Assembly (NCBI GenBank): GCA_946481075.1
Contig: CAMLMC010000004.1
Span: 1 to 64,000 of the forward strand
From: an uncultured Alphaproteobacteria bacterium
GTDB taxonomy: Bacteria; Pseudomonadota; Alphaproteobacteria; Micavibrionales; Micavibrionaceae
DNA: 64,000 bases
Reading direction: 5' to 3'
The position numbers were made by a program, and so were the translations under genes. A model generated the notes under the pieces. The model had not been told where the DNA came from and did not search any database. It saw nothing but the letters and a program-made list of their open reading frames with translations. Positions within the stretch are counted from its first letter, which is position 1, and every line of letters begins with the position of its first letter. Below are positions 46,748 through 54,652 of this stretch, piece after piece.

Positions 46748-47710
46748 GTGGAAAATTTGTTCCAGGATCATTGCGAAAGAAAAGGAATATTGTCCGGCCT
46801 GAAAGCCAGACTGGAAGCCAACCGTCTGGGCGAGCTTCTGCTTCTCAAAGGCCATATCACCGATAGCCAACTTGAATTCGCCCTTGCCGTCGGCCGCAAT
46901 TCGGGCCGCCAGCTTGGCCTTGTCCTACGCGATCACCGCCTTGTCGATTCCCTGACCATCCATCGCGTTCTTGCCGAACAATTCATGCTGCGCATGATGT
47001 TGTTCATACTGACGATGCTGATTTCCTTTGCAGGTATGGGGGCATTCAACAATGCCCGCGCGGGATCCATCAAAGACGTTCCGGCACGCGTCGCGTTCCA
47101 GCAGGTCGCGGCCTTTGCACCGATGGGTCATTACCCCAAATTGTTCGGTTCCAGCGAGAAGGAATCCCGTTCCTTAAGCGCCTTTACCAAATGGACCAGT
47201 ATGTTCGAACGTTTCGATGCCTCGCTCGACACCGGGTCCGGTCAACAGGCGATGCACGATCTGAAAAACCGGATATCGCATCTGCAGGGACAGCCGATCA
47301 GCCGCATGGCGGCAGGCGTCAACGATGTCGTCAACAATATCCCGTATGTGAACGACTCTGCCATTTACGGCAAGACAGATTATTGGGCGACCCCGATGGA
47401 ATTCATGAAGAATGGCGGGGATTGTGAAGATTTCGCCATTACAAAATATGTCTCGCTGCGCGCACTCGGCGTGCCCGAAGAAAGAATGCGCCTTGTGGTC
47501 TTACAGGACATGCAAAAGAATATCCCGCACGCCATTCTGGTCGTTTACACAGAGAACGGGCCATTGGTGCTCGACAACCAGATCAAGCGCGCAATGCCGA
47601 TTGAAAAGATATCACATTACAAACCTATCTTTTCAATCAACCGCGATTCCTGGTGGCTCCACACCAAACCGCGCGGCAATGTCACGGTGGTCGCTTCCTC
47701 TTCACGATAA
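46748..47710 (+). CDS. MshEN-like domain fused to a LapG-type transglutaminase-like cysteine protease
   Basis: A 320-residue protein with three parts. Residues 26-79 match the MshEN c-di-GMP-binding fold: RLGELLLLKGHITDSQLEFA then QLGLVLRDHRLVDSLTIHRV, two 24-residue motifs, the first with its Arg (R26), though Gln24 of motif 1 and Gly10 of motif 2 are replaced. Residues 81-100 (LRMMLFILTMLISFAGMGAF) are one membrane segment. Residues 105-320 are a periplasmic BTLCP (DUF920) protease with the catalytic triad Cys226 (NGGDCEDFAITKY), His261 (IPHAILVVY) and Asp276 (LVLDNQ). LapG-type enzymes cut adhesin N-termini. Start GTG at 46748 lacks a good ribosome site; TTG at 46790 after AAAGGAATA is possible. 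Confidence 0.82.
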   Translation: MENLFQDHCERKGILSGLKARLEANRLGELLLLKGHITDSQLEFALAVGRNSGRQLGLVLRDHRLVDSLTIHRVLAEQFMLRMMLFILTMLISFAGMGAFNNARAGSIKDVPARVAFQQVAAFAPMGHYPKLFGSSEKESRSLSAFTKWTSMFERFDASLDTGSGQQAMHDLKNRISHLQGQPISRMAAGVNDVVNNIPYVNDSAIYGKTDYWATPMEFMKNGGDCEDFAITKYVSLRALGVPEERMRLVVLQDMQKNIPHAILVVYTENGPLVLDNQIKRAMPIEKISHYKPIFSINRDSWWLHTKPRGNVTVVASSSR

Positions 47711-47733
47711 GATTATCGGTTATAAAGAAAAAT

Positions 47734-47759
47734 CAGCCTGCTTCATGCAGGCTTTTTTG
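47734..47759 (+). terminator. Terminator after the MshEN-protease fusion gene
   Basis: AGCCTGC, loop TTCAT, GCAGGCTTTTTTG, 24 bases past the stop. Confidence 0.88.
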
Positions 47760-47776
47760 TCGGAAGAAGAAAGAGG

Positions 47777-48121
47777 TTATGCAGCGCTTTGTCCCCGGAT
47801 CGCGGAAATCAGGTCGGGCTTGATCCCGCCTTGACGCCGTTGAAAATAATCCAGCGCCGAATCGAGCGTGGCAAAAACATAGGATTCGAGCAAATTCTCG
47901 CGGCACCATTGTTCGTAGGGCGTGTTCAGATAGGCCGGCGTGATACCGTGGTTTGATACATAAACCAGATGTTCTCCTTCATCGCGTATTTCAACGAAAA
48001 CGCCCGGCCCATTTTGCAGGGGTTCACGATAAAGCACTTCGCATTTTACCGGATTGCTGCGTGTGGCGGGATATGCCGCCCGCTGTCTATTTCGGTTAAA
48101 AGATTCGAAAAAACCAAACAT
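47777..48121 (-). CDS. Protein of unknown function between two cysteine-protease genes
   Basis: A 114-residue soluble protein (MFGFFESFNRNRQ.. DLISAIRGQSAA). A beta-rich stretch VKCEVLYREPLQNGPGVFVE.. LVYVSNHGITPAYL is followed by a helical C-terminus. No signal peptide, no recognised domain, no strong ribosome site. It is convergent with the protease fusion gene and divergent from the second protease gene. Confidence 0.55.
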   Translation of the reverse strand: MFGFFESFNRNRQRAAYPATRSNPVKCEVLYREPLQNGPGVFVEIRDEGEHLVYVSNHGITPAYLNTPYEQWCRENLLESYVFATLDSALDYFQRRQGGIKPDLISAIRGQSAA

Positions 48122-48243
48122 TCTCAGACCGTTACATTTTATTATATTATGTAAATATAATACCTTATTCCGATTGGGCCGCGCAAATTTGGAACCGGTC
48201 CCTTCTATTTGCGTTTCCAGTGCAGAAGGGGTTATACAGAACC

Positions 48244-48852
48244 ATGCGTTCAATGATTGCCATATTGCTGGCACTGGGGTCAATCGCCATGGCCATCCCC
48301 GCCCATGCGGCAAAACCGGTGCGGGAAGGCCCCGTGAGCGGTCTGGCCCATTGGCCCGACTTCGCCCGCCGGCAAACGATAACCCTTCAATCCCTTGCGC
48401 TATGCAAGCAAAATTCTGCTACGTGCGATTCCGCCGAAATGGAACGGTGGGCGGGCCTTATTCAAAATCTCAAAGGCCAGAACAAACTCCGCCAGATCAT
48501 AACCGTCAACCGCTGGTTCAATCGTCTACCTTATAAGTATGATGAATATGCGTATGACCAGCTGGATTATTGGGCCGACACGCAAGAGCTTCTAAAAAGC
48601 CGCGGCGATTGCGAGGATTTCGCCCTGTCCAAATATTACACGTTACGCCAGCTCGGCTTCACACCGGATGAATTAAAGGTCACCGTTGTTTACGATCAGG
48701 AAAATTTTTCCAATCATGCCGTGTTGATGGTGTATATCAACGACACACGTTACATGATGGATATTAACGGCGATGATACCAATCCATCCCCGATGGAGAG
48801 CCGCTATCGCTCCCTCTACAGTTTCAACGAACGCACGGCGTGGTATTATTAG
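48244..48852 (+). CDS. Secreted transglutaminase-like cysteine protease (BTLCP)
   Basis: A 202-residue exported protein: signal peptide MRSMIAILLALGSIAMAIPAHA, then one BTLCP domain with the triad Cys (KSRGDCEDFALSKYYTLRQL), His (NHAVLMVYIND) and Asp (YMMDINGD). Also VNRWFNRLPYKYDEYAYDQL and DYWADTQELL, family features shared with the fusion gene 0.5 kb upstream. LapG relatives are calcium-dependent and cleave large surface adhesins; no adhesin is in the window. The ATG at 48244 opens the signal peptide directly. Confidence 0.85.
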   Translation: MRSMIAILLALGSIAMAIPAHAAKPVREGPVSGLAHWPDFARRQTITLQSLALCKQNSATCDSAEMERWAGLIQNLKGQNKLRQIITVNRWFNRLPYKYDEYAYDQLDYWADTQELLKSRGDCEDFALSKYYTLRQLGFTPDELKVTVVYDQENFSNHAVLMVYINDTRYMMDINGDDTNPSPMESRYRSLYSFNERTAWYY

Positions 48853-48855
48853 GAC

Positions 48856-49155
48856 TTAGCCACCGCCGAGTTCCAGATAGGAAATCGCCCCGTCATTGTT
48901 CTGGTCGAGCATCAAAAAGCGTTTGTGCATCGGCCCGTTTCCCATCGCGGCCTCACGCGCGAGTTGCGCCTGTTCCTCTGGATAGGGTGAAGCCTTATAA
49001 GCCATGTAATTGCGGAATTCGCCGTAGTCCAGCTCCATATTACGGTCTGCATCGGCACGTTCAAAAGGCCCAGCTACGGGCGGCTTCGTACCTTGTGGCG
49101 ATGCGCAGGAGGCTAGAGCTAAAGCCATCATAATCGCAAAATATTTTGTTTTCAT
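48856..49155 (-). CDS. EF-hand lipoprotein
   Basis: A 99-residue lipoprotein (lipobox LASC in MKTKYFAIMMALALASC) with two EF-hand-like calcium loops: DADRNMELDYGEF and DQNNDGAISYLEL, the second canonical. The pair would form a calcium-binding module in the periplasm. Its end lies 3 bases from the end of the convergent cysteine-protease gene, and its start codon directly follows the stop of a HAD hydrolase gene, so it is translationally coupled to that gene. Confidence 0.82.
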   Translation of the reverse strand: MKTKYFAIMMALALASCASPQGTKPPVAGPFERADADRNMELDYGEFRNYMAYKASPYPEEQAQLAREAAMGNGPMHKRFLMLDQNNDGAISYLELGGG

Positions 49156-49788
49156 TCATACGCTCCTTTGCAAGAGTTCGGTGATGATAGGATGATTGGT
49201 ACAATCATCCGCGGTATCGAACAAGACCGCATTCCATCCACGTGCCGTGGCGACTTCGATATTTTTTGGATCATCGTCGAAATAAAGCGGCTGTTCGATA
49301 TAAGGATCGAAACCCAGTTCTTCTTCAATCTGAGCGAAATAATTCGGGTCATGTTTGAGGCAACCGAGCCGCGCGGAATAATAAAAATCCTCAAAGTAAT
49401 CTTTCCAGCCAAGCACATCCCGTAAGTAAGCAATACGGGCATGTGTTTGGTTGGTTGCCGTGTAGACATGAATACCGTCCTGTTTCGATAGTTTTTCCAC
49501 TACATCGAAAACGGGTTTGCTTACATTCGTATCTTTTTCATGCCAGTAATTGATGACCTGCCACGCCTTCAGATCGTAATCATGGTATTTCAGCCAGCGA
49601 TCCATTTCTTCTTCAAAATCCAAATGGCCAGTCTGGACTTTTGGAAACCAGCCCTTGAAGATTTCCTGCAGATGAAGAGGATCGAGTCCCAAATCTTCTT
49701 TCATGGTTTTGTCCCAACGGTCGATCCATCCATGCACCATATGGATGTTGTTCATCAGAACACCGTCAATATCGAAGAAGATATGCAT
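49156..49788 (-). CDS. HAD-family hydrolase
   Basis: A 210-residue haloacid-dehalogenase-type phosphatase or dehalogenase. Motif I is HIFFDIDGVLMNN (Asp nucleophile and Asp+2), motif II VYTATNQTHAR, motif III region LGCLKHDPNYF, and motif IV YFDDDPKNIEVATARGWNA. The cap is helical and of the C1 type. Substrate unknown. Upstream partner in a chain pyk, 49801 gene, this gene, EF-hand lipoprotein. Confidence 0.88.
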   Translation of the reverse strand: MHIFFDIDGVLMNNIHMVHGWIDRWDKTMKEDLGLDPLHLQEIFKGWFPKVQTGHLDFEEEMDRWLKYHDYDLKAWQVINYWHEKDTNVSKPVFDVVEKLSKQDGIHVYTATNQTHARIAYLRDVLGWKDYFEDFYYSARLGCLKHDPNYFAQIEEELGFDPYIEQPLYFDDDPKNIEVATARGWNAVLFDTADDCTNHPIITELLQRSV

Positions 49789-49800
49789 GAAATCTCCGCT

Positions 49801-50142
49801 TTAGGGGTTTGGCGTTAAACCTGCGCCATCCATAAAGGCCGCGACGACCTTTCGAGCCTTTTCACCTTTGAATATCAAAGGTTGAACCCATACAGAAAAT
49901 GTGTCGCTTAGCTGTGGCTGGTCTTTTATCCCGGCTAACATACGGCCCGTATAAAAAATTTGCCCTTCATCCATCCAATCGCCATCGATCCAATTGGACA
50001 GGATGTCCTGCGTGCCCTCACCCACGATGGCCGGCCCATTTTCCTGTCCGAATATTTCCTTGATTCTGAGGCGGTGGCTGGGGCGGTTATGCCCCAAAAG
50101 CGCGTAAACTTCCTGAACAAGCGGGGGCGATGTTTTTTCCAT
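49801..50142 (-). CDS. Small protein of unknown function downstream of pyk
   Basis: A 113-residue soluble protein (MEKTSPPLVQEVYALLGHNR.. MDGAGLTPNP). No domain recognised; middle region NWIDGDWMDEGQIFYTGRML looks beta-rich. Its ATG starts one base after the pyk stop codon, with AGTAGG overlapping, so it is probably translated by re-initiation after pyk. Confidence 0.65.
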   Translation of the reverse strand: MEKTSPPLVQEVYALLGHNRPSHRLRIKEIFGQENGPAIVGEGTQDILSNWIDGDWMDEGQIFYTGRMLAGIKDQPQLSDTFSVWVQPLIFKGEKARKVVAAFMDGAGLTPNP

Positions 50143-50143
50143 C

Positions 50144-51568
50144 CTACTCCACCGTAGCAATCCGCAGGACGTTGGTCGAACCCGGTTGGCCAAACGGAAC
50201 ACCCGCTGTCAGGACAATCCGTTCACCGGATTTGGCGAGCCCCTTTTCCTTTGCCAGTTTCGTCGCCCATTCCACCGTTTCGGCAAACGAATTGATGACC
50301 GGCATGTGCACAGGGTGAACGCCATAAGACAAGGTAAGCTTACGCGACGTCGGCAGATTTTGGGTGAGCGAGAGAATTGGCACTTCGGGGCGTTGACGCG
50401 CCGTGCGGGTCGTTGTGCCGCCGGAGGATGTGTAATTCGCGATACACACCGCATGGATGTCCCGCGCAACATGGACGGCCGCCACGGTAATGGAATCGGA
50501 TGCATCCATTTCCGTTTGCGGATGGCTGGCACGGATGATCCCGCGATAGGTTTCATCGTTTTCCGTCGAATGACAGATCCGGTCCATGATGGATACGGAT
50601 TCAACCGGATATTTCCCGGCGGCGGTTTCGGCGGACAGCATCACGGCATCCGTGCCGTCATAGACAGCCGTTGCCACATCGGAAGCTTCCGCGCGTGTCG
50701 GGCGGGCGGCCTCGATCATCGATTCGAGCATCTGGGTTGCCACGATAATGGGTTTTCCGGCATTGCGCGTCTGGCGCACAATGCGTTTTTGCACGGATGG
50801 CACATCTTCGGGGGGAATTTCCACGCCAAGATCGCCGCGGGCCAGCATGATGCCGTCACAATGTTCGAGAATTTCGGTGAAATATTGAAGCGCCGATGGT
50901 TTTTCTATTTTCGCCATCAGGGCAGCGCGGCCATTGATAATCTTTTTGGTTTCGGCAACATCCGCCGCCGTCTGCACAAAGGATTGCGCAATCCAGTCTG
51001 CGCCCATTTCAAGGGCGGCATCGAGGTCGATCCGGTCTTTATCGGTCAGCGCCGGCACCGGAATGATGACACCCGGAATGTTAAATCCTTTGTTGTTTGA
51101 AAGCTTGGAACCAGAAATAACTTCCCCCAGCAGATAGTCTTTGCCCTGTTCCAAAATCTTGACCTTGACCTTCCCGTCATCGAGCAGGATTTCGGAACCA
51201 GGTCTCATGCATTGAATGACTTCCGGGTGCGGGAGATAAACACGGTTTTCATCACCTAGCGTTTCGTCCAGATCGAAACGGATCTTGTGACCTTCTTCAA
51301 ACTCAATCCGGTCGTTCTTGAACTTACCGATGCGGTTTTTCGGCCCTTGCAGATCGGCGAGCATGCCGATAGGACGTCCGTATTCCTTTTCCAGCATGCG
51401 CGCCGTTTCCAGATTTTTACGGTGCGCTTCGTGCGTGCCATGCGAGAAGTTCATGCGGAACACATCAACACCCGCTTCGAACAACTTGCGCATCATCTCC
51501 GGGTTCCCGGAGGCAGGGCCCAATGTGGCCACAATTTTGGTCTGGCGATTACGGGTAATAGTGGGCAT
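50144..51568 (-). CDS. pyk: Pyruvate kinase
   Basis: Converts phosphoenolpyruvate and ADP to pyruvate and ATP, the last step of glycolysis. The 474-residue protein has NRQTKIVATLGPAS, VFRMNFSHGTHE, the active-site MAKIEKPSALQYF.. MLARGDLGVEI, and TQMLESMIEAARPTRAEASD. Standard length for the family. Followed by a one-base-spaced small gene. Confidence 0.97.
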   Translation of the reverse strand: MPTITRNRQTKIVATLGPASGNPEMMRKLFEAGVDVFRMNFSHGTHEAHRKNLETARMLEKEYGRPIGMLADLQGPKNRIGKFKNDRIEFEEGHKIRFDLDETLGDENRVYLPHPEVIQCMRPGSEILLDDGKVKVKILEQGKDYLLGEVISGSKLSNNKGFNIPGVIIPVPALTDKDRIDLDAALEMGADWIAQSFVQTAADVAETKKIINGRAALMAKIEKPSALQYFTEILEHCDGIMLARGDLGVEIPPEDVPSVQKRIVRQTRNAGKPIIVATQMLESMIEAARPTRAEASDVATAVYDGTDAVMLSAETAAGKYPVESVSIMDRICHSTENDETYRGIIRASHPQTEMDASDSITVAAVHVARDIHAVCIANYTSSGGTTTRTARQRPEVPILSLTQNLPTSRKLTLSYGVHPVHMPVINSFAETVEWATKLAKEKGLAKSGERIVLTAGVPFGQPGSTNVLRIATVE

Positions 51569-51699
51569 AAAAAACTCCTTAAATCATATGCTGCGCCCTT
51601 TATGCCCTTCCCACCCGCCTTTGTCCATGCGGGCGGCCCCCTTAGCCGGAATAATTCACCATTTTCTATAACTTATTACTGTCATTTTAAGAGGATGTT

Positions 51700-51795
51700 T
51701 TGCTTTCAGCGAGGGAACCAAGATGGATAAACCGCGTTAGATTACCCGACAGCATCAATTTACGTGTGGATTCCGAAATCGATATTGTCAAATAG
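51700..51795 (+). CDS. Possible 31-residue peptide with its own terminator
   Basis: A TTG about 6 bases after AGAGGA opens 31 codons ending SINLRVDSEIDIVK, directly followed by a strong terminator. TATAAC at 51666-51671 could be a -10 box. This may be a small protein, a remnant of a longer gene, or a non-coding RNA. Confidence 0.3.
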   Translation: MLSAREPRWINRVRLPDSINLRVDSEIDIVK

Positions 51796-51829
51796 ACCCC
51801 GCTCGCCCCCCGCAGCGGGGTCTTTTCTT
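51795..51829 (+). terminator. Terminator upstream of the Pmp3-like gene
   Basis: GACCCCGC and GCGGGGTC pair around a 12-base loop and are followed by TTTTCTT. Confidence 0.8.
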
Positions 51830-51894
51830 GATAAAATGAACTATCAAGCGGCGGCGCCGTTTGCAAAAGGAACGATAATGAGAAGGAAAGAAAT

Positions 51895-52086
51895 ATGAAC
51901 ACGACGGTAAAGAACGATTCTACGCTCGGCGATCTGGTCAAAATCCTGTTCGCCATTCTGCTGCCGCCCCTCGGCGTGTTTTTGGAGGTCGGCCTCACCA
52001 AGCATTTCTGGATCAATATCCTGCTGACGATCCTTGGTTTCCTGCCGGGTATTATTCATGCGGTTTATGTGATCGCCAGAAAATAG
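51895..52086 (+). CDS. YqaE/Pmp3 family membrane protein
   Basis: A 63-residue hydrophobic protein with two membrane segments and the family core KILFAILLPPLGVFLEVGL.. ILLTILGFLPGIIHAVYVI. Pmp3-type proteins affect membrane potential and salt tolerance in yeast and plants; the bacterial role is not clear. GGAAAG lies before the ATG. Stops about 25 bases before a TPP riboswitch. Confidence 0.9.
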   Translation: MNTTVKNDSTLGDLVKILFAILLPPLGVFLEVGLTKHFWINILLTILGFLPGIIHAVYVIARK

Positions 52087-52111
52087 GGAACATTTTCCCT
52101 TTTGAATCGTA

Positions 52112-52214
52112 TGAGTCACGCAAGGACGGGAGTGCCGCCCCGTTATCGTGATGCGCGGCGGCTGAGACAGACATCCCCAGAACCTGATCCGGATAATGCC
52201 GGCGAAGGAAGTTC
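52112..52214 (+). promoter_or_regulatory. TPP riboswitch (THI element)
   Basis: The conserved core is intact: GGACGGGAGTGCC, GGCGGCTGAGACAG, then GAACCTGATCCGGATAATGC and CCGGCGAAGGAA. P3 is extended by a GC-rich arm. It senses thiamin diphosphate and leads into the hot-dog thioesterase gene, 93 bases downstream. Confidence 0.94.
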
Positions 52215-52218
52215 CTTG

Positions 52219-52263
52219 CAAAGCCCCGCCTTGCCAAACCAGCAGGCGGGGCGCTTTATTTGG
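52219..52263 (+). terminator. Riboswitch-linked intrinsic terminator
   Basis: GCCCCGCC pairs with GGCGGGGC around TTGCCAAACCAGCA and is followed by GCTTTATTT. Placed directly after the TPP aptamer, it is the likely switch that stops transcription when TPP is bound. Confidence 0.8.
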
Positions 52264-52306
52264 CCCGCTTTTTCCTGCTATCATACCGGCAGCGAAAGGC
52301 GCACCC

Positions 52307-52861
52307 ATGAACCTATATTTCCGTTTTTTTTGGCATCTCATCACCGCATTCTTCAAACAGCCCGCTTCCAACGTTCTTGAGACCACCACTCTGCGCTTTC
52401 GCGTCCTGCCGAATGATCTGGACCTTAATGCCCACATGAACAACGGACGGTATCTCACCGTCATGGATATCGGCCGGACCGATTTCGTCATCCGTACCGG
52501 CATTTTCAAAAACGTCATTCGCGCCGGGCAAATTCCCGTGCTCGCCAGCGCCACCATCCGTTATCGCGTGCAGCTGGAGCCATTCCGCGAGTACGACCTG
52601 CAAACCCGCATCGTCTGCTGGGACGCGAAATGGGCGTATATGGAACAGCGTTTCGTTATCACGAAAGGCAAAAAGGCCGGCGAGATTGCCGCCATCGCCA
52701 TCGTCAAGGGCGCCTTCTATGACAAGAAAAAGAAAGCGACCGTGCCGACGGACAAATTGCTCCGCGCTATCGGCTATGAAGGCGATGTTCCAGAAACCCC
52801 GCCGCATATCGCCAAATGGATCGAGAGCGAGGAACTTCTGCGCGACTATATGAAGGGATGA
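52307..52861 (+). CDS. 4HBT (hot-dog) acyl-CoA thioesterase-like protein under TPP control
   Basis: A 184-residue protein of the hot-dog thioesterase superfamily, resembling THEM6/4-hydroxybenzoyl-CoA thioesterase types. Core DLDLNAHMNNGRYLTVMDIGRTDF matches the family D-x-N-x-H-x-N-N pattern. N-terminal FRFFWHLITAFF may associate with membrane. AAAGG precedes the ATG at 52307. Its leader holds a TPP riboswitch and terminator, so thiamin diphosphate should repress it, although no thiamin biosynthesis gene is near. The natural substrate is unknown; hydrolysis of a thiamin-linked or acyl-CoA thioester is speculation. Confidence 0.85.
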   Translation: MNLYFRFFWHLITAFFKQPASNVLETTTLRFRVLPNDLDLNAHMNNGRYLTVMDIGRTDFVIRTGIFKNVIRAGQIPVLASATIRYRVQLEPFREYDLQTRIVCWDAKWAYMEQRFVITKGKKAGEIAAIAIVKGAFYDKKKKATVPTDKLLRAIGYEGDVPETPPHIAKWIESEELLRDYMKG

Positions 52862-53094
52862 TTTCTAACTGGGCAAGCCCCAGCCAAGCTCCACTCCTCA
52901 TCTGTCATATCTTCTAGCCTTTTCGCTTGATGATAAATTTTATTTTCAAACTTACGGATTACGCGGCAATAAGTAAGACCATCTAACTCTATTACTCTAA
53001 CTGATTGCATTCTTTTTCTTCTTTTCAGTTGTTTAGGTAAGAGCCAATATACAATATCTTGATATCGATTCGCTACGTGGGATAATCCGAACAA
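52846..53094 (-). CDS. AT-rich small gene of unknown function
   Basis: An 82-residue frame (MFGLSHVANRYQDIVYWLLP.. CPVRNHPFI) in AT-rich DNA unlike the neighbours, with codons such as AGA, ATA and TTA. It overlaps the end of the convergent thioesterase gene by 16 bases. No ribosome site or domain was recognised; the coherent frame and clean composition shift suggest an acquired gene, but it could be non-coding. Confidence 0.4.
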   Translation of the reverse strand: MFGLSHVANRYQDIVYWLLPKQLKRRKRMQSVRVIELDGLTYCRVIRKFENKIYHQAKRLEDMTDEEWSLAGACPVRNHPFI

Positions 53095-53121
53095 AAAAAC
53101 CCCGCCGGAAGGCGGGGGTTT
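53093..53121 (-). terminator. Terminator of the PLP decarboxylase gene
   Basis: On the minus strand CCCCCGCC and GGCGGGG pair around TTCC and are followed by TTTTTTTG. Confidence 0.85.
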
Positions 53122-53145
53122 GATAGTGGTTGTTTTACGCTCCCT

Positions 53146-54363
53146 TTATGCGGCCTTGCGGCTGCGTTTGGCTTGTTTTTTTGCTCCCTGTTCAACCCGG
53201 ATGACTTGATCGAACCCGTTAAATGGTGTGCGGCTGACTTCGCCATAGGCGCCGAGCTGGTCAATCACGATCCAGTCGCCTTCGTCGATATCGGCGGGCA
53301 ACATAAACGGCCCCTTCATCATATCGACGGAATCGCAAGTGGGGCCCGCCATACGGAAGGCCATCATCTGGCCCGAATAGGGTCGGCCGCCGCCGCGGAT
53401 CATATGCGTGGGGTAAGGCAAATCGGCGCAGGGACCGGATTCGAAAATCCCGCCATAGGTGCCGTCATTGATGTAGAGCAAATCGCCTTTGCGCAGTTCC
53501 ACCCGCACGACCAACGCGCCGCCCGCCGCGACAAGGCCTCGGCCTGGTTCGCACAGAAGGTGCAGATCGGTGCGGTTGTTCTTTTCAAGCGTAGCACGCA
53601 CGGCATCGAAATAATCCGTGATCGGCGGCGGCGGATTGTCAGGCGTCAAATTGGCGGGGAAACCGCCACCGATATCGAGCGCCTCAACCTCAACACCGCT
53701 GCTATTGATCACATCAATCGCGGCCTGCACCGCGCGTTCATAGCTTTCGGTTTGCAGGCAGTGCGTGCCGACATGGAAGGACACGCCGAGTTTATGGGCA
53801 TAGGGACGCGCCTTTTTCAGCAGTTCCGTCGCAAGCACAGGCGGTGCGCCGAATTTGGCGGAGAAATCAACCGCCACTTTTTGTTTCGGCACAGCCATGC
53901 GCACGAACAAGGTCAGATCTTCGGCATCGCCCAGAACTTCCGTGATCTTGTTCAGTTCGGCTTCGGAATCCAGCACGAAGATCGTGACATCATAATCCTC
54001 GTAAGCCTCAAGGATTGACTCGCGGGATTTCACGGGGTGCATGAAGTAAATCGTGGCGTCCGGTGCCAAGCGGCGGATCAATTTCACCTCGCCAATCGAG
54101 GCGCAGTCGAAATTCTTGACCCCGCCGGCGATCAGCGCCTTCAGAACCCGTTCATCCGGGTTGCATTTGACGGCATACATGACATCGCCCGGAAATTCGC
54201 GCACGAACTGCGCCGCCGTTGCGGTGAGCGTATCGGGCCGCAGAACAGCCACCGGATAACGCGGGGCGGTATCCATGATGAACCGGTCGAGATCATCTAT
54301 TTTTTGCGGATGGGAAACGGTAGAAGAGGCCAGCGCCCCTTCCTGAACTTTATGGTACATCAA
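53146..54363 (-). CDS. Ornithine/lysine decarboxylase-type fold III PLP enzyme
   Basis: Polyamine-forming amino-acid decarboxylase of the alanine-racemase fold. The 405-residue protein has PLP Lys66 in VMYAVKCNPDERVL, HVGTHCLQTESY, the phosphate loop DIGGGFPANL, CEPGRGLVA, and the catalytic GPTCDSVDMMKGPF of ODC-type enzymes. Ornithine to putrescine is the most likely reaction; lysine or both is possible. Single gene with its own terminator. Confidence 0.9.
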   Translation of the reverse strand: MMYHKVQEGALASSTVSHPQKIDDLDRFIMDTAPRYPVAVLRPDTLTATAAQFVREFPGDVMYAVKCNPDERVLKALIAGGVKNFDCASIGEVKLIRRLAPDATIYFMHPVKSRESILEAYEDYDVTIFVLDSEAELNKITEVLGDAEDLTLFVRMAVPKQKVAVDFSAKFGAPPVLATELLKKARPYAHKLGVSFHVGTHCLQTESYERAVQAAIDVINSSGVEVEALDIGGGFPANLTPDNPPPPITDYFDAVRATLEKNNRTDLHLLCEPGRGLVAAGGALVVRVELRKGDLLYINDGTYGGIFESGPCADLPYPTHMIRGGGRPYSGQMMAFRMAGPTCDSVDMMKGPFMLPADIDEGDWIVIDQLGAYGEVSRTPFNGFDQVIRVEQGAKKQAKRSRKAA

Positions 54364-54652
54364 AAAACCCTTGTCAAAAGGCGCCCGTTATACGGTTGGG
54401 GCGCGGTCAACGTTTAAGTTTTCCGTCGTAGCATAACCTGCATCTTTTTGAGGGAAGGGCCATCGGCACGTGCGTAAGCTTACTATAGCACAATCCGCCC
54501 TGCGCTTCATCATGTTATTTTGGAATATCGGTTATGACCCTCTTTGATAACCTTAAGATCTGGCAGGGAAAATTTGATGCCATTGCAAGGAATTGTGAAC
54601 CCTGTTAGACCTTGGAAACTGCCAAGCACAAAGCAAAAAGGAAGAAGCGGCC

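Larger units (their letters stand above)
51569..51894. other. Intergenic region between pyk and the Pmp3-like gene
   Basis: 326 bases. It should carry the pyk promoter on the minus strand. A small plus-strand unit with its own terminator is listed separately (51700-51829). Otherwise nothing was recognised. Confidence 0.5.

Noticed and set aside
53173..54018. 281-codon plus-strand frame
   Set aside because: Antisense to the PLP decarboxylase, whose catalytic motifs are clear.
54534..54608. 24-codon ORF before the ferritin-like gene
   Set aside because: It has no ribosome site and is too short to separate from chance; the 289-base gap otherwise shows only promoter-like AT-rich DNA.
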